From NCBI GenBank assembly GCA_023391725.1, contig JAEWAH010000129.1, positions 1 through 17,032 on the forward strand: DNA of 17,032 nt. The letters are read 5' to 3'. A program made the translations under genes and the position numbers. The notes beneath the pieces were generated by a model that did not search any database, was not told the DNA's origin, and was given only the letters and a program-made list of their open reading frames with translations. Below, piece after piece: positions 6,803-13,479 of the stretch (positions within the stretch are counted from its first letter, which is position 1; each line of letters begins with the position of its first letter). This DNA is from Bacillota bacterium. Its GTDB lineage: Bacteria > Bacillota > Clostridia > Christensenellales > Aristaeellaceae.

Positions 6803-7351
6803 CTATTTGGAATAATCCCCGATCTCTCCCAAATGCTCCCCCACCCTGAAATAATGTCCCGAATAGATGACGGGATCGATGGCACGCAGGTCGAGGAAAT
6901 CCAGCTTTTGTATATCCTCCCGCACGTTCACTTGGCTGTAGGCGGCAAAGTGGGTATCGCACTGACCAATGGTCACGGTCTTGATGACTTCGCACTCGTA
7001 CGACCATTTGGCGCCTTTGATCAGCGGCACCTGGAGCACGCGGCCTTGCTCGAACTCCTGCGGGATCAGGACGCCTTCCCGGTACGTGGCCTTGTTGTGC
7101 TGCTCGGTAAAGGGAAGAAGGTCGGGTGTGACGATGGTGGCGGAAAGAAGCCCCGTGCGCTGGATGTTTGCTGATGTTTGCTTCTTCCTGGTGAGGCCGT
7201 TGATGCTGATCACCAGACAGCAGGGCGGCCCCCAGGTGAAACTGACCCAGGAGATGGGCGCAAAGTGGGGGCTTCCGTCCTCATCATACGTGCCGATGAG
7301 AAACACCTGCTGGGTGAAAAAACAGGCGGTATCCTTTGTGATAGGTTCCAT
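6803..7351 (-). CDS. Flavin reductase-like FMN-binding protein
   Basis: A 182-residue protein of the flavin reductase-like, FMN-binding split-barrel family. The opening residues (FLIGTYDEDGSPHFAPISWVS) and the strand WGPPCCLVIS fit this family, as does TRKKQTSANIQRTG further in. Such proteins reduce or carry FMN and often act as flavoredoxins or as reductase components of monooxygenases; the electron partner is unknown. The start is fixed by an AAAGGAG site that overlaps the last codons of the preceding PNPOx-like gene. The stop of that gene is one base before this ATG, so translation is probably coupled. It is the third gene of the MarR operon and is followed by an intrinsic terminator. Confidence 0.88.
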   Translation of the reverse strand: MEPITKDTACFFTQQVFLIGTYDEDGSPHFAPISWVSFTWGPPCCLVISINGLTRKKQTSANIQRTGLLSATIVTPDLLPFTEQHNKATYREGVLIPQEFEQGRVLQVPLIKGAKWSYECEVIKTVTIGQCDTHFAAYSQVNVREDIQKLDFLDLRAIDPVIYSGHYFRVGEHLGEIGDYSK

Positions 7352-7352
7352 A

Positions 7353-7778
7353 TCAAAGCTCCTTTATCGAAAGTGTTTCATTATGCAGGCCATGGTAGTA
7401 ATTCACCTGCTGGGCGGTGAACTTCAACACGCAGTAGTCGTCGTCATCCACGCCCTTGGGGTAATACATTTCAAACCCCTCCCGCCACAGGAAGGCCTTT
7501 GTATCGTGGTCGGTGCATACCGCAATAGTGCCCGTGAACAGCGTGCCTTTGAACTGCTCCTCATTGCAGTAGTAAACGGAGGCTTTGGGGTTTTTGAGGA
7601 ATTGCTGGGCGCGCCTGGAGCTTAGGTTGGTGGAAAAATATTGTACCGGCAGGCTTTCGTGCTCCAGGACAAGCATGGCCTTGATTTGAGGATAGCCCTC
7701 GCCGCTTATTGACCCCACATAGGCGACCTTGCTGTTTTCCCGTAATGCCCGGATCTCCGCTTTGATGGTCTCGTTAAT
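7353..7778 (-). CDS. Pyridoxamine 5'-phosphate oxidase-like FMN-binding protein (start uncertain)
   Basis: A split-barrel protein of the PNPOx-like family, shown by VAYVGSISGEGYPQIKAM near the start, FSTNLSSRRAQQFLKNPKASVYY in the middle and the FTGTIAVCTD strand. These bind FMN, F420 or haem; this branch is often a general stress or redox protein. The start is a problem. ATGs in frame at 7865 and 7850 would overlap the MarR gene by 70-86 bases and add a tail unlike the family; a TTG at 7808 has no clear ribosome binding site. The conserved part begins at an ATT (7776-7778), one base after the MarR stop and 9 bases after an AAGGAG site. I give that start, which yields about 141 residues. ATT starts are rare, so this is an inference. 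It lies between the marR and flavin reductase genes in one operon. Confidence 0.8.
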   Translation of the reverse strand: MNETIKAEIRALRENSKVAYVGSISGEGYPQIKAMLVLEHESLPVQYFSTNLSSRRAQQFLKNPKASVYYCNEEQFKGTLFTGTIAVCTDHDTKAFLWREGFEMYYPKGVDDDDYCVLKFTAQQVNYYHGLHNETLSIKEL

Positions 7779-7779
7779 T

Positions 7780-8229
7780 TCACCGTTCTCCTTCTTTGAG
7801 ATTATCAAGGATCCGCATGAGCTTTTCTTCAAAAGAAACGATCTCCTCATCGGTAAATCCCTCATAAAAGATCTCGCTCATGCGCATGGATACCGCGTCG
7901 TAGCTGTTCTTCAGGTCCCGGGCCTCTTGAGTCAGGCGGATATTGACTTTGCGGCGGTCACTTGGGTCAAATATCCTTAGGATATGGCCCGAGCTTTCCA
8001 ACCTGTCCAGCATGCCGGTGAGCGTCGTTTTGGCAAGCCCGGTCTTGTCGGAGAGTTCGCTGATGGGGATATCATCGTTTTCCCAAAGGACAAACAGGAT
8101 CCTCCCCTGGGCGCCGTTGAACTGGTCGATGCCGTGCTGTTGAAGCAGCTTTTCGAATACACGCCCCTGGATCTGCTTGACCTTGCTGATCAGAAATCCG
8201 CCGTTGGTTTTTGTGACCAGACAGCCCAC
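7780..8229 (-). CDS. MarR-family transcriptional regulator
   Basis: A winged helix-turn-helix repressor of about 146-149 residues. The N-terminal dimer helix contains NGGFLISKVKQIQGRVFEKLL. The DNA-binding part contains ISELSDKTGLAKTTLTGMLDRLE (about 56-78) and the wing DPSDRRKVNIRLT (88-100). Coordinates use the first standard start codon, a GTG at 8229. However, that GTG overlaps the GGAGGAGG site; with an 8-base spacer from this site, a CTG at 8220 is better placed and would give a family-like N-terminus. It heads an operon with two flavin split-barrel proteins. The inverted repeat over its own promoter suggests autorepression, released by a redox-active or aromatic compound as in other MarR systems; the inducer is not known. 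Confidence 0.93.
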   Translation of the reverse strand: MGCLVTKTNGGFLISKVKQIQGRVFEKLLQQHGIDQFNGAQGRILFVLWENDDIPISELSDKTGLAKTTLTGMLDRLESSGHILRIFDPSDRRKVNIRLTQEARDLKNSYDAVSMRMSEIFYEGFTDEEIVSFEEKLMRILDNLKEGER

Positions 8230-8237
8230 CTCCTCCC

Positions 8238-8256
8238 ATATAGAATATTCCTATAT
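8238..8256. promoter_or_regulatory. Inverted repeat over the -10 of the MarR operon (candidate MarR operator)
   Basis: ATATAG (8238-8243) and CTATAT (8251-8256) are perfect inverted arms separated by 7 bases. This spacing and size fit MarR-family operators. It covers the -10 box and the region next to the transcription start, so binding would block its own operon. Confidence 0.6.
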
Positions 8257-8270
8257 AGTACTATTGTCAA
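8242..8270 (-). promoter_or_regulatory. Promoter of the MarR - PNPOx - flavin reductase operon
   Basis: On the minus strand a perfect -35 TTGACA (8265-8270) is followed after 17 bases by a -10 TATTCT (8242-8247). The expected start is near 8235, right at the edge of the GGAGGAGG ribosome binding site, so the leader is extremely short. Confidence 0.8.
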
Positions 8271-8294
8271 GAGGACGGTCCACCTAATTGCAAA

Positions 8295-8329
8295 AAAATC
8301 ACGGGCCATTTCTCATGGCCCGTGATTTT
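8295..8329 (-). terminator. Intrinsic terminator of the DUF4091 hydrolase gene
   Basis: AAAATCACGGGCCAT (8295-8309) pairs perfectly with ATGGCCCGTGATTTT (8315-8329) around a 5-base loop, a 15-bp stem. On the minus strand it continues into a run of seven T. It lies about 50 bases past the stop codon at 8378 and separates this gene from the MarR promoter. Confidence 0.93.
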
Positions 8330-8377
8330 AGATGGTATTGCGTGTTCGGCCAGCATGCATTGCAGGTACTCTTTGAT

Positions 8378-10093
8378 TTACAAGCTGTCGATCCGGGCGG
8401 CCACCTTTTCCCTAAGATCTAGGAGAAATGCCGCATCCGCCGGATAATTCTCAAAAGTGATCGTCTCTGTTCCTGCGGTTTCATAGATCAGTGCTTCGAC
8501 GGCGGGCCTTCCTAATAGGCACTCCATCAGGCGCAGCGCGCGCAGATCGACAAGCGCCTCATCCTGCACTTCCGCCCGCAAGGAGGAAAGGGGGACGCCC
8601 TCGGGACCGGGATAGACCAGCCAGGAATCCCCGGAGGGGAAAGCATAGTCCGCGTGGGTCATGCGGTAAGGATCCACGAGCGAGCGGGAGTACTGCGTGT
8701 AGTAAAAGTTGTATCCCCAATGAAGGAAGCCTTTGATGTCATACAGATACAGTAAAACGCCCATGATCCTGTTCCGGGCGCTGGGCATGGCAAAAAAACG
8801 GTTGGGGACATGGATGCTCTGATCACAGCAATAGTAGGTCCACAAATCCGGCACCTTTGCGTCCAGGAATGGCTTTATATGGCTGGTGCCCGGGATGGGA
8901 TGCTTGATCAGGCCTTTTTCATAAAAGGGCAAGCTGCTCAGCGCATCGATGACGGGGCAGCCTTGAAGCAAATCCTGCACCTGCTCAAGGGCCGCGCGGT
9001 AATCCTCGAAGCTCTTTTCCCCAGGCTCGTCGGAGATGTGGAAATACACGTGCTGTGTATCATAGCCCTCCTTGTCAAGGTGCGCCCGCAAGGCGGGCAG
9101 GAAGGCACTCAAAAAGGCGCGGTATTCGGGGCTTGTGGCGGGAACATCCCAGCCGAAGATACGCTTTGTTTTGCCGTCTACTTGGGCCTCGATCTTTGGC
9201 GTGGCTTTCGCGCCCCATTGAGTGAAAAGGTGCGCGATCTCCAGATACCGGATGCCATGCTTCCGGCATAGCTGCGTCCAGCGGGAGAGTTTTGTAAAAT
9301 CAAAAAAGTACTCACCGTTTTGCCGCGTTATGCCCACCAGCTGCACTGTCGGGCGCTCGCCGCCTATCTGCGTATCCAGGGGCGGGGTGAAAACGGGCGT
9401 CAGCAGCATGTTCACCCCGTGGCTGACCGCTGAGGCGATAAAGTTGTCTATGATCCGGAAGTGCTCCTCGCCAAGAGCCGGAACGTGGTAGTAGCTGGCC
9501 AGGCAGTCCGTGTGGAACCATTCGGTGTGGATAAGTTCCTGCTCCGGCAAGGCTGCCTTTGCTACATGCATCACAAAGGAAAGATGGAAGCGCTGCTCGC
9601 GTGCCAGAGGATTGACGCATACCGTCCCTCTGGGGGAAGCCATGGTCTCATCCGCGCAGACATCGATGGTGATCACATAATCGCCGGGCTGGGCGGTCTC
9701 GGGGACATCCCAATGAAGCCACAGGCTTCTATACTGCCCGGGGATGGGTCTTACATGCGCGCTTTCCAGGGGCTGCAACAGGTCGGGGAAAAGCCCGGGC
9801 TCATGGGTCAGATAGTTCGTATCCTCCCAGGCGCGAACATAGCTGGGAAATTCAGAGGGAATGAGCTCCACCGTGCGCATGAAGGCCTCGGCAGGAGCGC
9901 CTGAAACGCTGACGGTAAAGGTCGGCAGCATTTCCAAACCGGGAGCGTGGACGCCGGCATGGAAGCATAGCTGCACCGCGGCCCGGGTCCCCCGCCATAC
10001 GGAAAGGCGCATCCCTTCGCCCATGGGAGAGGGCCTTTTATCGGGGAAAATCTTTTCCAGGGAGGAAACCAGGAAAAATTCGTAATCTGCCAT
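8378..10093 (-). CDS. DUF4091-domain glycoside hydrolase, GH123-like
   Basis: A 571-residue protein with an N-terminal beta-sandwich region (about 1-180), a central TIM-barrel part and a C-terminal DUF4091 domain (about 420-571). The DUF4091 part includes LWTYYCCDQSIHVPNRFF and the aromatic stretch FLHWGYNFYYTQYS. FHISDEPGEK places a D355-E356 pair where GH123 enzymes carry their adjacent catalytic acidic residues. GH123 members cleave terminal beta-linked N-acetylgalactosamine with help from the substrate's own acetamido group. Activity on GalNAc here is inferred from the family, not proven. No signal peptide is present, so it acts in the cytoplasm on imported oligosaccharides. The start follows an AAAGGAG site. 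It lies downstream of an ABC sugar transporter and a NahK-type kinase on the same strand, which fits amino-sugar glycan use, but 867 bases of repeats separate it from them. Confidence 0.9.
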   Translation of the reverse strand: MADYEFFLVSSLEKIFPDKRPSPMGEGMRLSVWRGTRAAVQLCFHAGVHAPGLEMLPTFTVSVSGAPAEAFMRTVELIPSEFPSYVRAWEDTNYLTHEPGLFPDLLQPLESAHVRPIPGQYRSLWLHWDVPETAQPGDYVITIDVCADETMASPRGTVCVNPLAREQRFHLSFVMHVAKAALPEQELIHTEWFHTDCLASYYHVPALGEEHFRIIDNFIASAVSHGVNMLLTPVFTPPLDTQIGGERPTVQLVGITRQNGEYFFDFTKLSRWTQLCRKHGIRYLEIAHLFTQWGAKATPKIEAQVDGKTKRIFGWDVPATSPEYRAFLSAFLPALRAHLDKEGYDTQHVYFHISDEPGEKSFEDYRAALEQVQDLLQGCPVIDALSSLPFYEKGLIKHPIPGTSHIKPFLDAKVPDLWTYYCCDQSIHVPNRFFAMPSARNRIMGVLLYLYDIKGFLHWGYNFYYTQYSRSLVDPYRMTHADYAFPSGDSWLVYPGPEGVPLSSLRAEVQDEALVDLRALRLMECLLGRPAVEALIYETAGTETITFENYPADAAFLLDLREKVAARIDSL

Positions 10094-10151
10094 CGTACGC
10101 GCTCCTTTGGCCCAACTGATAATGGGGGGGATGCTTCGAATATTTATTTGA

Positions 10152-10165
10152 TTTGCTGAAGCAAA
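10152..10165. promoter_or_regulatory. Palindrome upstream of the DUF4091 gene (candidate operator)
   Basis: TTTGCT-GA-AGCAAA is a perfect 6+6 inverted repeat about 60 bases upstream of the start codon. A weak promoter on the minus strand (TTGCTT, 16 bases, TATTCG) would overlap it. A sugar-responsive repressor is plausible but unproven. Confidence 0.4.
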
Positions 10166-10176
10166 CGAGGATTTAT

Positions 10177-10913
10177 CTTTGCGGTTCTAGGGGCGCTTTG
10201 GGCATCGCCCCCTACGATCGGCGGTTTGCCCCGGGACCAGGGCCCGCAGGCCCTGATCGCTTAAAGGGGGATATGGGGAGTGCAGGGGGGAGTTAACCCG
10301 GAGGGCGAACGCAGTGAGCCTGAATTCTGCGAAGGTGCAGCCGGAGCAGACGGAACACTGGACAAGCAAAGCGCAGTTCAGTGCGAAGGGGGAAAATCGA
10401 AATCTCCCTACTCCCTCCTGCCCAATCGTTGACCCGAAAGCAGCGTACCGGGGTCGTCGTGCCCTACGGTCAACCACCCCGGCGCTTCGCGCCACCCCTC
10501 CTCTGGAGGGGAATGGAACGGGCGCTCCAGCGCCCTACACCTCATCCGGCGCTGCGCGCCACCTTCCCCTCAAGGAAAAGCCTTTTGGGGGTCTGTTGTG
10601 AAATGTCGCCAACATGCGGGATTCTGGATTGCTTCGCGCGGCTCGCAATGACGAAACGATTACACCTCATCCGGCGCTGGCGGGCCACCTTCCCCTCAAG
10701 GGGAAGCCTTTTGGGGGTCTGTTGTGAAATGTCGCCAACATGCGAGATTCTGGATTGCCTCGCGCGGCTCGCAATGACCAAACGATACCACCTCATCCGG
10801 CGCTGGCGCGCCACCTTCCCCTCAAGGGGAAGGCTTTGGTTTGCTGGTCTCAAGCACTTTGAAATATTGCATGAATTCAGACAACTGCAAAGCAAAATCC
10901 CCGTTTACTGAAG
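10177..10913. repeat. Composite dispersed repeat, copy 2
   Basis: It shares its left edge (CTTTGCGGTTC, then GGGCATCGCCCCCTAC at 10200-10215), its long middle part and its right end (10895-10913) with copy 1 at 1892-2468. The segment 10464-10527 differs from 2274-2337 at one base in 64. It contains a tandem expansion of the terminal module and two copies of the ATTGC-GCAAT module, neither of which is in copy 1. Confidence 0.85.
10539..10850. repeat. 126-bp tandem repeat, about two and a half units
   Basis: The motif ACCTTCCCCTCAAGG recurs at 10561, 10687 and 10813, exactly 126 bases apart. Each full unit reads, in order, a CCTCATCCGGCGCTGG module, the ACCTTCCCCTCAAGGGGAAG hairpin, GTCTGTTGTGAAATGTCGCC and a GGATTGC-CTCGCAATGAC hairpin. 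Units 1 and 2 are nearly identical. Unit 3 keeps only the first modules and then runs into the element's common right end. Confidence 0.9.
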
Positions 10914-10938
10914 GGGGTATCCCGGATGAGATACCCCC
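10913..10938 (-). terminator. Hairpin after the solute-binding protein gene (weak terminator candidate)
   Basis: GGGGGTATC (10913-10921) pairs perfectly with GATACCCCC (10930-10938) across an 8-base loop, 22 bases past the stop codon at 10961. On the minus strand no T-run follows, so it may act only as a 3'-end stabiliser. Confidence 0.45.
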
Positions 10939-10960
10939 CCTATTCTACATTCAAGTCCTG

Positions 10961-12508
10961 TTATTTGCCAAGCTTTTTGGCCGCCTCTGTAACGGCCTTC
11001 CAGCAGGCTTCATAGCCCTGGCTGTTCCACAGAGCAAGCTTCTCCTGATACAGCTCTTCCGTGGTCTTGTCGCTTGTGTCGGCAATCACCGTGTACCAAT
11101 CCTTGGTCTGGGCCGTCATGTCGATTTTCTCCGGCAGGTCCAGGGAAGCGATCTCCCAATCCAGGTTGGGGCTCTTCCAGGTGTCGCGGCGGCGCTCATA
11201 CTCGGCCTTGCACATGTCGCGAATCTGCTGGGGGATGTTGGGGTCGATGTACTGCAGAAGGTCCCCATCCCACTGGGCCAGATCGCCCAAGAAAGCGGCG
11301 CCCGGATACTTATCGCGGACAGACATCATCTTTCCGGTGTCATTGGTAGGCAGCGTCAGAACGATGTTGCCGTTTTCGTCGTAGCGGTAATCCTCGCCCT
11401 CAAAGCCGTAGGTGACGAATTTCATGCCTTCCTCGGAATAGAGGTAATCCATGATGGAAAGGATGCGCTCCATCTTCTCGTCGCTGACGGTGGAGGGAAT
11501 GTACGTCTCCGACCAGTAGGACATTTCCTGGAACTGGTAGCAATTGTCGCCCTCGAAGGGAACGATGGCCACGCTGTCAAAGAAATTCTTGTCCGGCTGC
11601 GCCACAACCCAGTAATCGTACACTTTTTTGACATGGTTAGGCGAAACCTGCTTCAAGAGCACGCCCACGCGCCCGTTGGCAAACAGCTGCTGGGCATCGT
11701 TGGTAGCGCGGGAGGCGAAGTCGGGGTCGAGCAGGCCTTCCTTATACAGGCTGCGGTAGTAGTCGATCAGAGGAACGGACGTTTCCTCAAAGCAGGGCAT
11801 TTTCCAGTCGTCGCCCATCTTCACCCAGCGGTTGTCCGTATAGCCGAATACGGGCAGCATCATGCCGGTGAGGGTAACACCGTTGTTGGCCATGCCGATG
11901 ATCTCCACCGAATCGTCCCCGTTGGGGTTGCCCTTCATGAACGCTTCCAGCACGGCCTTGAGTTCCTCAGCCGTCTTGGGCATTTCAAGCCCCAGCGCCT
12001 TCAGCCAGTCCTTGCGGATCATCATGCCGCGGTCCATGGTCCAGTAGGTGGGGTCCTGATAGGTCATGCGGGGCAGGAAGTAGTTGTGGCCGTTCCGCTT
12101 ATAGGCCGTGACCTCGGGAAGGCTCATGTACTTGGCAATGTTGGGGTATTTAGACAGATCGTCCGGAAGCGCGCGCACCACGCCGTCATCCACCCAGGAA
12201 AGGTAGGTGCCGCTGCCGACCCAGTCGATACCGCCGGTGATGTCCGGCAGGCTGCTCGAAGCCGCCCATACGTTCATCTTGTCCGCGTAACCGTCCCAGC
12301 CGACGTTCATGGGAATGAAGGTCACGTTGAACTTTTCTTCCACCGCCTTGAGGATCGCATCCTTCTCCTTGCCCTCGGGGAAGGAATTCTCGATGTCCCA
12401 AAGGGAGACGGTCAGATCCATGTGCGTGAGCTCCTGCGCCGATACGGCCTTGGGAAGCAGCGAAACCGCCATCAGCGCCACAAGAAACAGGGCTACAAGT
12501 TTCTTCAT
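10961..12508 (-). CDS. ABC transporter extracellular sugar-binding protein (LplA-like)
   Basis: A 515-residue secreted binding protein of the LplA-like family that works with LplB/YtcP permeases for oligosaccharide uptake. The first 24 residues form a signal peptide: MKKL, a hydrophobic core and a likely signal peptidase I site after AVSA (21-24). There is no cysteine lipobox, which is unusual for a Gram-positive binding protein; membrane anchoring must be by another route, or the protein is released. The mature part contains the aromatic and charged stretches typical of the family (for example NFFDSVAIVPFEG, MDYLYSEEGMKFVTYGFEGEDY). The open frame extends to 12613, but the start at 12508 gives the signal peptide and follows a GGAGG site. 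It lies 52 bases after the YtcP permease gene and ends the transporter set. The sugar bound is not readable from the sequence. Confidence 0.93.
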   Translation of the reverse strand: MKKLVALFLVALMAVSLLPKAVSAQELTHMDLTVSLWDIENSFPEGKEKDAILKAVEEKFNVTFIPMNVGWDGYADKMNVWAASSSLPDITGGIDWVGSGTYLSWVDDGVVRALPDDLSKYPNIAKYMSLPEVTAYKRNGHNYFLPRMTYQDPTYWTMDRGMMIRKDWLKALGLEMPKTAEELKAVLEAFMKGNPNGDDSVEIIGMANNGVTLTGMMLPVFGYTDNRWVKMGDDWKMPCFEETSVPLIDYYRSLYKEGLLDPDFASRATNDAQQLFANGRVGVLLKQVSPNHVKKVYDYWVVAQPDKNFFDSVAIVPFEGDNCYQFQEMSYWSETYIPSTVSDEKMERILSIMDYLYSEEGMKFVTYGFEGEDYRYDENGNIVLTLPTNDTGKMMSVRDKYPGAAFLGDLAQWDGDLLQYIDPNIPQQIRDMCKAEYERRRDTWKSPNLDWEIASLDLPEKIDMTAQTKDWYTVIADTSDKTTEELYQEKLALWNSQGYEACWKAVTEAAKKLGK

Positions 12509-12560
12509 TTGGTTGGCCTCCTTCTTTTCTTTATGCTGTCCGGCACGTGGCCGGCAAACA

Positions 12561-13463
12561 TCAGCTTTTGATCGCGCCAAGCATAATGCCCTTGGCAAAG
12601 TACTTTTGTACAAAGGGGTACACCAGCAGGATGGGCGTAGTGGCCACGGTTACGGCAGCCATCTGCATGCCCGTCTTGTACACGGCGATGTTCGCGTTCT
12701 TAAAGGAATTGGCAGTGTCCTTGCCAAGGTCCAGGGTCGATTCGATCACGATTTTGCGCAAAAGAAGCTGCAAGGGCGTCAATGCGGATTTTTGCTGGAT
12801 AAAGATCATGGCGTTCCACCATTCGTTCCAGAAATCCACCGCGTAAAACAGGCTGATGGTCGCCATGATGGGCGTGGATACGGGGATGATGATTCGAAGC
12901 ATGATGTGAAGCTCGTTGGCGCCGTCGATCCTTGCCGACTCCGCCAGGGACTCAGGCACGGTGCCGAAGTAATTTTTCATGAGGATCATGTTGTATACGC
13001 TCAGCGACGCGGGAATGGTCATAACGAAGATGCTGTCCACGAACCCCAGGTCCTTGAGCACTAGATACCATGGGATCAGTCCCCCACCGAAGTACATGGT
13101 GATCACAAACAGCGTCAGGAGGAAGGTGCGGCCAGGCAAGCTCTTTTTGGAAAGGGCATACCCCGCCATGGTGGTGACCAGCATGGCGATTATCGTACCA
13201 AAGCCGGTATTGAACACGCTGACGCCAAAGGAGCGCATGAGCTTGGGGTCCGAAAAGATGATCTTGTAATTCGTCAGATCAAACCCCTTGGGCCACAGGT
13301 AGAGTTGTCCCCCCGATACCTGCGAAAAGGGGGCAAAGGACATGAGCAGCATATTGTAAAACGGGAATACCATTAAAAGCGCAAGGATGGTAAGGATACT
13401 ATAGATCACCCAATCGGCGGCCCTGAATGATCTGTGAAGGGTGGAGGACGCGCTTTTTTTCAT
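12561..13463 (-). CDS. ytcP: Carbohydrate ABC transporter permease, YtcP family
   Basis: A 300-residue inner-membrane permease with about six membrane segments, starting with WVIYSILTILALLMVFPFYNMLL. The ATPase-docking EAA loop is ESARIDGANELHIMLRIIIP. It matches the YtcP branch that pairs with LplB in putative aldouronate or polysaccharide uptake systems. The open frame starts at 13541, but the start at 13463 (MKKSASS) follows a GGAAGG site and gives the usual N-terminus. It lies 16 bases behind the LplB gene and 52 bases ahead of the binding-protein gene, in the order LplB-YtcP-binding protein. No ATPase gene is in the window; such systems commonly share an MsmK-type ATPase encoded elsewhere. 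Confidence 0.94.
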   Translation of the reverse strand: MKKSASSTLHRSFRAADWVIYSILTILALLMVFPFYNMLLMSFAPFSQVSGGQLYLWPKGFDLTNYKIIFSDPKLMRSFGVSVFNTGFGTIIAMLVTTMAGYALSKKSLPGRTFLLTLFVITMYFGGGLIPWYLVLKDLGFVDSIFVMTIPASLSVYNMILMKNYFGTVPESLAESARIDGANELHIMLRIIIPVSTPIMATISLFYAVDFWNEWWNAMIFIQQKSALTPLQLLLRKIVIESTLDLGKDTANSFKNANIAVYKTGMQMAAVTVATTPILLVYPFVQKYFAKGIMLGAIKS

Positions 13464-13479
13464 TCTCTTTCTTCCTTCC

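Larger units (their letters stand above)
10094..10960. other. 867-bp intergenic stretch: hydrolase leader plus composite repeat copy 2
   Basis: Bases 10094-10176 are unique and form the upstream region of the DUF4091 gene. About 10177-10913 is composite repeat copy 2. A 9-bp hairpin lies just beyond the stop of the binding-protein gene. Open frames here, including a 176-residue one on the plus strand, are translations of the tandem repeat and not credible genes. Confidence 0.7.

Noticed and set aside
10539..10850. CRISPR array
   Set aside because: The tandem units are 126 bp long and repeat as whole units, with no 25-40 base repeats separated by unique spacers and no cas genes.
10381..10911. 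176-codon open frame in repeat copy 2
   Set aside because: It translates the 126-bp tandem units in one frame (126 is divisible by three, so the frame stays open); product is repetitive and unlike any protein family.
10841..12571. 576-codon plus-strand open frame opposite the binding-protein gene
   Set aside because: It is the antisense shadow of a clearly real gene with signal peptide and family match; its translation is His/Gly/Val rich with no recognisable domain and no good ribosome binding site.
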